From positions 1 to 64,000 of the forward strand of contig DATLOZ010000024.1 in NCBI GenBank assembly GCA_035535995.1: DNA of 64,000 nucleotides. Direction: 5' to 3'. The notes beneath the pieces were generated by a model. That model was given only the letters and a program-made list of their open reading frames with translations. It did no database searches and was not told the DNA's origin. Every line of letters begins with the position of its first letter. The stretch's first letter is position 1. This document shows positions 16,018 through 24,250 of the stretch, piece by piece. This DNA comes from JANYCO01 sp035535995 (GTDB taxonomy: Bacteria; Bacteroidota; Bacteroidia; Cytophagales; Cytophagaceae). The translations under genes and the position numbers were made by a program.

Positions 16018-19000
16018 TTATTCTTTATAGTTCAAAATGGATTTATAAATCACGTCCTGGATGGCTGTTCGCACACCAAGTCGTACAAGCTTACCATTGG
16101 ATGCGTCGGTATGTATCCGGTTGGAAAGAAAAACGTAAACGATCTGTTGGTCAGGATCTACCCATACGCATGTGCCGGTGAATCCTGTGTGCCCGAATGT
16201 ATTCGAGGAAGCATAATACGAAGTAGGTCCTTGCCCGGCACCTTCCGGCTTGTCCCAGCCAAGTCCGCGGCGGTTGGTATCAAATTGTCTTTTGGCAAAC
16301 GCCGCTACTGTCTGCGGCAGAAAATAACGCGTGCCTCCGTAATACCCGTTTTGAAGATTCATCTGCATCAGCACTGCGAGGTCGTGTGAGTTGCTAAAGA
16401 TCCCCGCATGCCCGCCTACACCGCCGAGCATTGCAGCGCCCTGATCATGCACAGTACCACGGATGAGCGTGTGACGAAAATATTTATCGTCTTCAGTAGG
16501 CGCGATCTGATTGAGCGATACTCCTTTTTCCAAAGGCTTATACATCATATGCTGCAAGCCTAGTGGAGTATAAAAATTGTCTTGCAGAAAATCATCGATG
16601 TTCTGATTTAAATATTTTTCTACGATCCTTTTCGCGATATAAAATCCCAGGTCACTGTAGACGTAAGTTTTTTCCTTGTGCTGATGATGTTGTCTTTTCC
16701 GGCGTGAGCGGCGATCGGTCACTTCCGGTTCTTTGTGGATCAGATCGGATTGGATGGTCCATTTCCAAAGAGAATCTTCAATGGAAGCGATGGAGTATAA
16801 TCCCGGAACTACTTCATTTGGAAATTTATCGGATCTTATTCTGCTATAGTAAAGCGTATCAAAGCCGGAAGTATCTACTGTTTTTTTCCAGTGAGGAATA
16901 AAAGGCGTAAGTCCTGCCTGGTGTGTAAGTATATCGCGAAGTTCCAGGTTTTCTTTGTTGGTGCCAACAAATTCAGGCAGGTAGTAAGAAGCTTTTTTGT
17001 CAAGATCAATAAGACCGCGCTCTTCCAAAAACATAAATGCCTGCAATGTACCAGCCACTTTGGTGATCGAAGCAATGTCGTACATCGTACCAGGCAACAC
17101 AGGATTCAGGTTTGGCTCTGCATAGGTGAGCGAACCGTAGCATTTATCAAAAATAATTTTTCCTTCTTTCGCGATCAATACCTGGCAACCCGGAGCAGCG
17201 CCTTCGTTTACAGCTTTCAGACAGATGCTGTCTACATAAGAAAGGGTGCGACTGTCGACGCGCATGTTTTCCGGATAGGCATATCCTAATCGTTGGATGT
17301 CGGTGTTGAGCTCAAGTCCTTTGCCTACGGGGATTTTAGTATGTGCCGTTACAGGGATTTTTCCATTGGCAGTGCGGCCGCCGAATAATAATTGAGGGAT
17401 CAATTTTTGCGTAACCTCGTTGTCTTCGTAAGCACAGACCAGGGCAGGAGAATCCACAAAATATTTTAAGCTATAAGGATTGCCAAATACGGTCAATACT
17501 GTTTTAGTTTGCTGCTGAAGTTTGGCGATAAATTTTTTTGCATTTTCCGAAATGCCAAAATTTTTGTTATTGAAAATATTGGTGTTGTGCAAGCCAATCA
17601 CTACTACTTCGTAATTTTTTAGCTTATTAAACAATTCGTCAAACTTTGCTTCTTCAGCATTTTTGCCGGCAGTATAATGATCAAATACGGCATAACTGCT
17701 CAGTGTGGTTTGAAAAGTATTGCCGCTGTCGAGCCCGATCGAAACGGAAGCGAAGCTGGTAGTATCCAACACGCGGAAAGGGATACTATTTTTACGGTTG
17801 CTGACTACCGTCATGGCGCTTGCATACAGATCCATCTGGATGGATTTTGCGCGGGTGTTGTTCAAATCTTCGTAAAGATTTTTTGTTTCGATTGCTTTAT
17901 AATCATTCAATCCCAGCCAGTATTTAGCACGCAGGATCTTTTTTACTTTTTCATTGATCTCCTCTTCGGAAAGATCATTTTTACGAATGGCTTTCTGGAT
18001 CTTCTCAATAGCGGTAGGCACGTCTTCTGCGTAAAGCAATACATCGTTGCCTGCCAGCAAGGCTCTGAGGTCCACTTCGCCTGGTTTGTATAAACTGCTC
18101 ACGCCTTTCATGTTCAGCGCATCGGTAAACACCAAACCGCGGAATCCCATTTCGGTTTTCAACAGATCAGTGACCACGGCTTTGGAAAGTGTGGTAGGCG
18201 TATTCTCTTTGTTATCCAAGGAAGGGATGCTGATGTGCGCCACCATAATACTCATCACGCTGTCCTGGATGAGCCTGTGGAAAGGATAAAGCTCTACATC
18301 AGTGAGACGCTGCTTGTCGTGCGTGATCAGTGGCAGCGCCATGTGTGAGTCGGTTTCTGTATCACCGTGACCGGGAAAATGTTTGGCAGTGGCCATTACG
18401 AAATTGTCCTGCATTCCTTTCATGTAAGCAGCTCCTTTTTCGGCCACGTTGTATTTGTCTTCCCCGAAAGAGCGTACCCCAATTACGGGATTGTTAGGAT
18501 TGCTGTTAATATCCACAGAGGGAGCAAAATTGATATGGACCCCTAGTCGCCTGCATTGACGTGCTATCTCTTTGCCCATGAGATAAATTTGTCGATTGTC
18601 TTGGATGGCGCCGAGCGTCATTTGTTTTGGGAAAGCAATGGTGCTATCGAGTCGCATGCTTAGCCCCCATTCCGCATCCATAGCTACCATGAGGGGGATA
18701 CGGGCTTTGGATTGGTAGTGGTTGGTAAGGTTAGCCTGGCGAACGGGACCACCTTGAAAAAAAATAATTCCGCCGATATTATGTTTGCTGATCAGTTCGT
18801 CGATCTCTTTTACATGTTTGTCGGTCTTATTGGAGTAAGCCGCTACCATAAACAGCTGGCCAATACGTTGCTCCATGGTAAGTGACTGCAATATGCTGTC
18901 TACCCACTGATCTTGAGTTTGTGCTTTTTTCTGAGCGGGAGGGTTGTTCCAGGAAAGCGTCAATAATAAAAGCGCCGGTAAAAAAAACAGGCTTGCAGCG

Positions 19001-19038
19001 GGGGATAATTTTTTGTATTTATTTTGGATTGTAAGCAC
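16018..19038 (-). CDS. GH3 beta-N-acetylhexosaminidase fused to a beta-lactamase-family serine hydrolase
   Basis: Secreted or lipid-anchored cell-wall enzyme of 1006 residues. Hydrophobic signal at about 13-30. The GH3 domain (45-400) has the NagZ-type loop KHFPGHGDTETDSH (219-232) and the nucleophile aspartate in VFTDALNM (D306). A GH3 C-terminal-like domain follows (about 420-600). The third part (about 610-1000) is a class C/AmpC-like serine hydrolase with the SxxK motif at S657-K660 (ASITK), a YSDLGFY motif and HTGFTGT. Likely roles are removing GlcNAc from peptidoglycan fragments and hydrolysing a peptide or ester bond; the second activity is unproven. The fusion occurs in other Bacteroidota as far as I know. 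Confidence 0.92.
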   Translation of the reverse strand: MLTIQNKYKKLSPAASLFFLPALLLLTLSWNNPPAQKKAQTQDQWVDSILQSLTMEQRIGQLFMVAAYSNKTDKHVKEIDELISKHNIGGIIFFQGGPVRQANLTNHYQSKARIPLMVAMDAEWGLSMRLDSTIAFPKQMTLGAIQDNRQIYLMGKEIARQCRRLGVHINFAPSVDINSNPNNPVIGVRSFGEDKYNVAEKGAAYMKGMQDNFVMATAKHFPGHGDTETDSHMALPLITHDKQRLTDVELYPFHRLIQDSVMSIMVAHISIPSLDNKENTPTTLSKAVVTDLLKTEMGFRGLVFTDALNMKGVSSLYKPGEVDLRALLAGNDVLLYAEDVPTAIEKIQKAIRKNDLSEEEINEKVKKILRAKYWLGLNDYKAIETKNLYEDLNNTRAKSIQMDLYASAMTVVSNRKNSIPFRVLDTTSFASVSIGLDSGNTFQTTLSSYAVFDHYTAGKNAEEAKFDELFNKLKNYEVVVIGLHNTNIFNNKNFGISENAKKFIAKLQQQTKTVLTVFGNPYSLKYFVDSPALVCAYEDNEVTQKLIPQLLFGGRTANGKIPVTAHTKIPVGKGLELNTDIQRLGYAYPENMRVDSRTLSYVDSICLKAVNEGAAPGCQVLIAKEGKIIFDKCYGSLTYAEPNLNPVLPGTMYDIASITKVAGTLQAFMFLEERGLIDLDKKASYYLPEFVGTNKENLELRDILTHQAGLTPFIPHWKKTVDTSGFDTLYYSRIRSDKFPNEVVPGLYSIASIEDSLWKWTIQSDLIHKEPEVTDRRSRRKRQHHQHKEKTYVYSDLGFYIAKRIVEKYLNQNIDDFLQDNFYTPLGLQHMMYKPLEKGVSLNQIAPTEDDKYFRHTLIRGTVHDQGAAMLGGVGGHAGIFSNSHDLAVLMQMNLQNGYYGGTRYFLPQTVAAFAKRQFDTNRRGLGWDKPEGAGQGPTSYYASSNTFGHTGFTGTCVWVDPDQQIVYVFLSNRIHTDASNGKLVRLGVRTAIQDVIYKSILNYKE

Positions 19039-19061
19039 TAAACAATTGATTATTCGGCATT

Positions 19062-19069
19062 CAAATATA
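19062..19069 (-). promoter_or_regulatory. Possible -7 box for the GH3 fusion gene
   Basis: Reads TATATTTG on the minus strand, matching TAnnTTTG, ending 23 bases before the start codon. No convincing -33 element. Confidence 0.35.
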
Positions 19070-19153
19070 AAATAATTAACTTATTTGGCCCTAAAATAGT
19101 TTCCCACAAAAATTTATAAAATCATTTTACTGACGATAGTCGGCGGTAATTTT

Positions 19154-19161
19154 TAATTTTG
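19154..19161 (+). promoter_or_regulatory. Possible -7 box for the mutL operon
   Basis: TAATTTTG matches TAnnTTTG and lies 63 bases before the chosen mutL start at 19225. It also supports the later start, since the longer reading would begin at 19159 inside this box. Confidence 0.4.
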
Positions 19162-19224
19162 TATCGGTGGCGCTTCCCACAAGGAGAAGCGATCCTTACC
19201 CAACGAAAATCTAACGCAAAGTCA

Positions 19225-21072
19225 ATGTCTGATATTATCCGTTTATTACCCGATTCCATTGCCAATCAAATCGCCGCCGGAGAAGTGGTGCAGCGTCCTG
19301 CTTCTGCGGTGAAAGAGCTGTTGGAAAACGCGATCGATGCAGGCAGCACCAAGATCAGGCTGATCGTAAAAGATGCGGGAAAACAATTGATCCAGGTGAT
19401 CGACAACGGCGTTGGCATGTCGGCGACTGATGCACGTATGTCCTTTGAAAGGCACGCTACTTCTAAGATCCGCCAGTCGGAAGATCTTTTCAATATTAAA
19501 ACATTTGGCTTTCGCGGAGAAGCGCTTGCTTCCATTGCTGCTGTAGCGCAGGTAGAAATGAAAACCAGGAAAAATAACGAAGAGCTTGGTGTTTGCATTA
19601 AAGTGGAAGGCTCTGAAGTAAAATCGCAGGAAGCGATCGCGTGTGAGAAAGGCACTTCCATTGCTGTAAAAAATCTTTTCTACAACGTACCGGCGCGCAG
19701 AAATTTTCTCAAATCAAATCCTGTAGAGCTGCGTCATATCATGGATGAATTCCAGCGTGTGGCGCTGGCACACCCCGAGATTGAATTTTCATTTTATCAA
19801 AACGATCTTGAAACCTATACGCTTAGAGCAGATAACCTGGCGCAGCGGATCATCGATCTTTTTGGAAAAGGATACCGCGAACAATTAATTCACTGCAAAG
19901 AGGATACAGATTTTGTAGACATCAAAGGATACATCGGTAAGCCAGAGTTTGCAAAGAAATCAAGGGGTGAACAATTCTTTTTTGTGAACAATCGCTTTAT
20001 CAAAAGCAGCTACCTCAATCATGCCGTGATGTTTGCGTATGATAAATTGATCGGCGATGATGCTTTTCCTTTCTATGTTTTGTTTATAGAGATTGATCCG
20101 AAAAAAATAGATATCAACGTCCATCCCACAAAAACGGAAATAAAATTTGATGACGAAAAGACCGTATATGCCATGGTGCGTGCGGCTGTCAAAAAGGCAT
20201 TGGCAACACATAATATTGCTCCAAGTATTGATTATGAGTTGGATATAAACTTTAACATTCCTTCTGAACAAAGAGGTATGAATTTTGAAGAAAAGGAAAC
20301 TACCAGCAAAAACATAAGTTATACACCTCGCCAGAATAACGAAACTAAGCAAGCTTGGGAAACGTTATATAACGGATTTGAAAACAAAGAAAATTTAGAA
20401 AAACTTAAGCGATACGAAGAAATGACTGTACTCACACTAGGTAGTAAAATTAATAGCACGGAAGAAAGCAGCGGTCTCAACAAAGATATGTTGTACAGTG
20501 ATAATACTACTACCTTCCAGCTTCATAATAAATACATTGTTACGCAGATCAAATCCGGTATGGCGCTGATCGATCAGCAGGCGGCACATGAAAGGATTCT
20601 GTATGAAAAATATCTGAGCATGCTGCACAATAAGTTCGGCGCATCGCAGCAATTTTTATTTCCACAATCAATCGAATTAAGTCCAAACGATTTTACACTT
20701 CTCATGGAAATGGAAGAAGAGATCAAAGCGTTGGGATTTGTATATAATATTTTTGGGAAGAACACGATCGTGGTCAACGGCATTCCTGCCGATATTCCGA
20801 ATGCCAACGAAAAAAACCTTTTCGAAAGTTTGATCGAACAGTACAAACAAAATCAATCGGAACTTAAGCTTGACAAAAAAGAAAATCTGGCCCGCTCATT
20901 GGCCAAGCGCTCTGCGATTCGCCCGGGTACAAAGCTTACGCTGACAGAAATGAACTCGCTCATCGATCAACTCTTCGCTTGCAAGATGCCAACTTATGCA
21001 CCGAATGGAAATCTTACGCTGGTGCTAATGTCTATGGATAAAATAGCTTCTATGTTTCACAAAACAGAATAG
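19225..21072 (+). CDS. mutL: DNA mismatch repair protein MutL
   Basis: GHKL ATPase that couples MutS mismatch recognition to strand removal. The N-terminal ATPase motifs are all present: IRLLPDSIANQIAAGEVVQRP, ELLENAIDAG (Mg-binding glutamate and asparagine), DNGVGM, ATSKI and TFGFRGEALASIAAVA. After a low-complexity linker (about 340-430) comes the MutL C-terminal dimerisation domain (LIDQQAAHERILYE). The endonuclease-type DQHAxxE(R)xxYE site reads DQQAAHERILYE, so a central histidine-equivalent position is Q; endonuclease status needs an alignment. Starting at 19225 gives 615 residues. First gene of a likely four-gene operon. Confidence 0.95.
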   Translation: MSDIIRLLPDSIANQIAAGEVVQRPASAVKELLENAIDAGSTKIRLIVKDAGKQLIQVIDNGVGMSATDARMSFERHATSKIRQSEDLFNIKTFGFRGEALASIAAVAQVEMKTRKNNEELGVCIKVEGSEVKSQEAIACEKGTSIAVKNLFYNVPARRNFLKSNPVELRHIMDEFQRVALAHPEIEFSFYQNDLETYTLRADNLAQRIIDLFGKGYREQLIHCKEDTDFVDIKGYIGKPEFAKKSRGEQFFFVNNRFIKSSYLNHAVMFAYDKLIGDDAFPFYVLFIEIDPKKIDINVHPTKTEIKFDDEKTVYAMVRAAVKKALATHNIAPSIDYELDINFNIPSEQRGMNFEEKETTSKNISYTPRQNNETKQAWETLYNGFENKENLEKLKRYEEMTVLTLGSKINSTEESSGLNKDMLYSDNTTTFQLHNKYIVTQIKSGMALIDQQAAHERILYEKYLSMLHNKFGASQQFLFPQSIELSPNDFTLLMEMEEEIKALGFVYNIFGKNTIVVNGIPADIPNANEKNLFESLIEQYKQNQSELKLDKKENLARSLAKRSAIRPGTKLTLTEMNSLIDQLFACKMPTYAPNGNLTLVLMSMDKIASMFHKTE

Positions 21073-21080
21073 TAGTAGCG

Positions 21081-21875
21081 ATGAGATTTTTATTTACACC
21101 GGTGGTGAAAAATTTGCTTATTATTAACATAGGCATTTTCTTTATTTCAAATCTTCTTTTCTCCGGATTACATCTCAACGATATTTTCGGATTGCATTCA
21201 CTATACTCACAAGATTTCAAAGCCTGGCAATTTGTTTCCTACATGTTCATGCACGCCGACTTCCGTCATGTGTTTAGCAATATGTTTGGGCTGTTTGTGT
21301 TCGGGCCAATGTTGGAGCAGCGTTGGGGAACAAGAAGGTTTCTTTTCTTTTATTTCTTTACAGGAGTCTGCGCAGGCTTTTTATACTGGGGGATCAATAT
21401 GTACCAGACAGCGCAGCTCAAACAGGAGGTTGAATCCTTTCTTGCACATCCTACACCCGATGCATATTCATCCATTTTAAAGAAAAATGAGAAAAGATAT
21501 TATGATATGAACATCGATGAGATCGATAAATATTATTATGAACCGAATAATCCTGTCTATATAGAACAAGCCACAAGCAATGTAGTTACCGTATACAGTA
21601 ACAAAGTGAGCTTCTCGATGGTAGGCGCGTCGGGCGCGATCTTTGGGATTTTAATGGCATTTGCCTTGCTGTTCCCAAACACTGAATTCTATTACTTTTT
21701 TCTACCAATACCAATTAAAGCCAAGTATATAGTGGCTTTTTATGGATTATACGAATTGTATCTTGAATATACCGGCAATCCCGACGGCATCGCCCATTTC
21801 GCGCATCTTGCCGGTATGTTTTTCGGTTTTATTCTAGTAAAATATTGGCAAAAACAACGAAATACATTTTATTAG
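21081..21875 (+). CDS. Rhomboid-family intramembrane serine protease (first of a pair)
   Basis: Polytopic inner-membrane protease. Catalytic dyad: serine in GASGA (S184) and histidine in HFAHLAG (H242). The upstream H-x-x-x-x-HVFSNMFGLFVFGP block is conserved. An unusual soluble loop at about 112-175 is charged and tyrosine-rich (KKNEKRYYDMNIDEIDKYYYEPN) and separates the N-terminal helices from the catalytic helix. It starts 8 bases after mutL and is followed 4 bases later by a second rhomboid gene. Substrate unknown. Confidence 0.93.
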   Translation: MRFLFTPVVKNLLIINIGIFFISNLLFSGLHLNDIFGLHSLYSQDFKAWQFVSYMFMHADFRHVFSNMFGLFVFGPMLEQRWGTRRFLFFYFFTGVCAGFLYWGINMYQTAQLKQEVESFLAHPTPDAYSSILKKNEKRYYDMNIDEIDKYYYEPNNPVYIEQATSNVVTVYSNKVSFSMVGASGAIFGILMAFALLFPNTEFYYFFLPIPIKAKYIVAFYGLYELYLEYTGNPDGIAHFAHLAGMFFGFILVKYWQKQRNTFY

Positions 21876-21879
21876 GGGT

Positions 21880-22755
21880 ATGTTTGACAGCATTGCAAAG
21901 GACCTGAAATACCAATTCCAAAAGAAGCACAGCGTGCTTGGACTCCTCATTATTATTAACGTTGCCGTTTTTGTCATCCTCAATCTTGCTTATTTTATTT
22001 CGCGTATTAGTCCGCTGAACGTCTATACATTTCTTGGTGAGCAAGTATTTAAGATGTATACCGATTGGGATTATGTACTCTACCGGCCGTGGACAGTAAT
22101 CACTACTTTTTTTTCGCAGGAAAATTTTATGCACTTGCTTTCCAATATGCTAGGACTTTACTGGTTTGGAACAATCATAGAAGAATTTATCAATGAAAAA
22201 AGACTGCTCAGCCTTTATTTGCTGGGAGGAATTGTGTCCTCGGCGATGGTGCTCTTGCTTTGCAATCTTATTCCTTATTATGAAAATCATCACAACTTCT
22301 TACTCGGTGCTTCCGGTGCGGTGTTTGCCGTGTCTGTGGCAGCGGCTACCATTGCACCTGACTACGAATTTAACTTACTTCTGCTTGGTCCTGTAAAAAT
22401 AAAATGGATCGTATTAGTGTACTTATTTTTATCCCTTATCGGGACGGTAGGGGATAATTCTGCCGGAAATATTGCGCATATGGGAGGAGCAGTTTTCGGA
22501 TACCTGTATATACACCAGCTCAAGAATGGCAGGGATTTCGGACGTCCGTTCATCCGCTTTTTTGAATGGGTCTCAAAATTATTTAAAAAAAGATCTCCTA
22601 TAAAAGTATCGTATCGTAATAATAGTAATCCCTCTTCTAATACTACGCCAAATCAAAAAGAGATCGACGATATTTTGGATAAGATCTCCCGCTCAGGCTA
22701 CGAAAGCCTTACGAAAGAGGAGAAACAAAAATTATTTAAAGCAAGTCAGAAATAA
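21880..22755 (+). CDS. Rhomboid-family intramembrane protease (second of a pair)
   Basis: Second rhomboid with its dyad intact: S145 in GASGA and H200 in IAHMGGA. HLLSNMLGLYWFG matches the conserved histidine/asparagine helix. The C-terminal tail (about 235-291) is cytosolic, rich in S/N/P, and ends in the short domain DDILDKISRSGYESLTKEEKQKLFKAS, which resembles the small DUF6576-like tail common on Bacteroidota rhomboids. It lacks the long loop of its neighbour, so the two are unlikely to be simple redundant copies. Part of mutL-rhomboid-rhomboid-crotonase. Confidence 0.93.
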   Translation: MFDSIAKDLKYQFQKKHSVLGLLIIINVAVFVILNLAYFISRISPLNVYTFLGEQVFKMYTDWDYVLYRPWTVITTFFSQENFMHLLSNMLGLYWFGTIIEEFINEKRLLSLYLLGGIVSSAMVLLLCNLIPYYENHHNFLLGASGAVFAVSVAAATIAPDYEFNLLLLGPVKIKWIVLVYLFLSLIGTVGDNSAGNIAHMGGAVFGYLYIHQLKNGRDFGRPFIRFFEWVSKLFKKRSPIKVSYRNNSNPSSNTTPNQKEIDDILDKISRSGYESLTKEEKQKLFKASQK

Positions 22756-22766
22756 ATTTACAAGCC

Positions 22767-23546
22767 ATGTCTTACAAAAATCTTAAACTGCAAGTAAAAG
22801 CAGGAATTCTTCACCTTGTGATCAATCGGCCGGATAAGCTGAACGCACTTAATTTTGAAACATTGGACGAATTGAAAGATGCGATGAAATCGGTGTATGA
22901 CGATGATGAAGTGAAAGCGATCATCATTACCGGAGATGGGGAAAAGGCATTTGTAGCGGGAGCTGATATTTCAGAATTTACACAACTTAATAAAATCAAC
23001 TCAAGAAAAATTTCGGAAAACGGCCAGGATATTTTCAGCCTGATCGAAAAATGTCCTAAACCGGTGATTGCCGCAGTAAACGGCTTTGCGCTGGGTGGCG
23101 GTTGTGAGCTTGCCTTAGCCTGTCATATGCGCGTAGCCAGCGACAACGCAAAACTAGGGCTACCGGAAGTAACACTCGGCATCTTGCCAGGATACGGCGG
23201 TACACAGCGCCTAACCTTGCTGGTAGGAAAAGGAAAAGCATTTGAAATGATCATGACCGGTGAAATGATCACTGCAGAACATGCGGAGAAAATAGGTTTA
23301 GTAAACTATGTAGTACCACAAGCGGAGCTACTTCCAAAGTGTGAGGCTATTTTGCAGAAGATCATGCAACGCGCGCCAATAGCGATCGCGCAGACGGTAG
23401 AATGTGTGAATGCGGTATACAACGAAACCAAAGACGGCTACGAAGTAGAAGCCAATTCCTTCGCCATCTGTACGAAGACGGATGATTTTAAAGAAGGTAC
23501 GAAGGCTTTTTTAGAAAAACGCAAGCCAGAGTTTAAAGGGAAGTAA
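22767..23546 (+). CDS. Enoyl-CoA hydratase/isomerase (crotonase family)
   Basis: Likely hydrates trans-2-enoyl-CoA to 3-hydroxyacyl-CoA in beta-oxidation or a butyrate-type route. Both catalytic glutamates of true hydratases are present, 20 residues apart: E114 in GGGCELALAC and E134 in LGLPEVTLGILPG. The oxyanion-hole segment AFVAGADISEF and the C-terminal EANSFAICTKTDDFKEGTKAFLEKRKPEF are typical of short-chain crotonases. It starts 11 bases after the rhomboid and is probably co-transcribed, though unrelated in function. A hairpin follows the stop. Confidence 0.92.
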   Translation: MSYKNLKLQVKAGILHLVINRPDKLNALNFETLDELKDAMKSVYDDDEVKAIIITGDGEKAFVAGADISEFTQLNKINSRKISENGQDIFSLIEKCPKPVIAAVNGFALGGGCELALACHMRVASDNAKLGLPEVTLGILPGYGGTQRLTLLVGKGKAFEMIMTGEMITAEHAEKIGLVNYVVPQAELLPKCEAILQKIMQRAPIAIAQTVECVNAVYNETKDGYEVEANSFAICTKTDDFKEGTKAFLEKRKPEFKGK

Positions 23547-23562
23547 ATATCCATAGAGCAAT

Positions 23563-23585
23563 GTGTTCTGTCCGCGACAGAACAC
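23563..23585. terminator. Hairpin after the crotonase gene
   Basis: Perfect 10-base stem GTGTTCTGTC (23563-23572) and GACAGAACAC (23576-23585) with loop CGC, 17 bases past the crotonase stop. A T tract follows only after 13 bases, so termination is plausible but not certain. Confidence 0.5.
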
Positions 23586-23630
23586 GGGTGAGAATTGATT
23601 TTTTCCCAAAAAAATCGTACATTAAACATA

Positions 23631-23882
23631 ATGAAACCCGAATCTGTAGATCATAAAATAATTTCCAGTTTACCTTATCTTTCAGAAAAGGAAAAGAAAG
23701 CTGTATGGTCAGTAGTGAAAACTTTTGCGGAAGAAAACGAATCATTTGAGTTATCAGAAGAGCAATTAGCAGAGCTGGATAAGAGATGGAAAGAATATAA
23801 AAATGGCACTGCAAAGCTTTATTCTTGGGAAGAAGTTAAAAATAGACTTCAAAAAAAAACTAAGTCTACCAGAAATAAATAA
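23631..23882 (+). CDS. Addiction-module antitoxin (partner of ParE-like toxin)
   Basis: Small acidic/basic protein of 83 residues. Its C-terminus ELSEEQLAELDKRWKEYKNGTAKLYSWEEVKNRL has the Unstab_antitox-type pattern (LDxR...SWEEVxxRL) seen in antitoxins paired with RelE/ParE toxins. The N-terminal SSLPYLSEKEKKAVWSVVKTF may be the DNA-binding or dimerisation part. I use the ATG at 23631; an in-frame ATG at 23595 is possible. The toxin ATG follows the stop codon directly, the usual tight coupling. Confidence 0.8.
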   Translation: MKPESVDHKIISSLPYLSEKEKKAVWSVVKTFAEENESFELSEEQLAELDKRWKEYKNGTAKLYSWEEVKNRLQKKTKSTRNK

Positions 23883-24182
23883 ATGTACAATCTATTTTTT
23901 AATGAGTCTGCTTCTTTGGAATTGGAGGAAGCAATTCATTGGTATGATAATAAAGTAAAAGGTCTTGGCGAACAATTTTTAAAAGAGATCCAGCGTTCGC
24001 TTAATTCGGTGGAAAAAAATCCAGAACTGTTTGCTAAAAAGAAAAGAGATTATAGGGTAGCCCATGTTAGAAAGTTTCCTTTTGTATTAGTGTATAAAAT
24101 TGATACAGAAAAAGAATTAGTCGTCGTTCTAAGTATTTTTCATACAAAAAGAAATCCTGCAAAAAAGTTTAAGAAAAGTTAA
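23883..24182 (+). CDS. ParE/RelE-superfamily toxin
   Basis: The 99-residue protein has the ParE-type pattern: an N-terminal strand (YNLFFNESASLELEEAIHWYD), two helices (KVKGLGEQFLKEIQRSLNSVEKNPELF), then RDYRVAHVRKFPFVLVYKID with the conserved arginine/phenylalanine cluster, and a final strand VVLSIFHTKRNP. ParE members poison gyrase and RelE members cut mRNA on the ribosome; the ParE-like layout favours gyrase, but this is not decided. It appears intact. Horizontal movement would be usual for such modules; no transposase is near. Confidence 0.85.
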   Translation: MYNLFFNESASLELEEAIHWYDNKVKGLGEQFLKEIQRSLNSVEKNPELFAKKKRDYRVAHVRKFPFVLVYKIDTEKELVVVLSIFHTKRNPAKKFKKS

Positions 24183-24250
24183 CAGGATTCTCTCTATACT
24201 CAATATTTCGATTCAAAAACTCATAACTTAGCGTTCATAACTAAGGTAAA

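Noticed and set aside
23595..24182. Toxin-antitoxin pair as part of a mobile island
   Set aside because: Only the two genes are present; no transposase or direct repeats flank them, so transfer is possible but unsupported.
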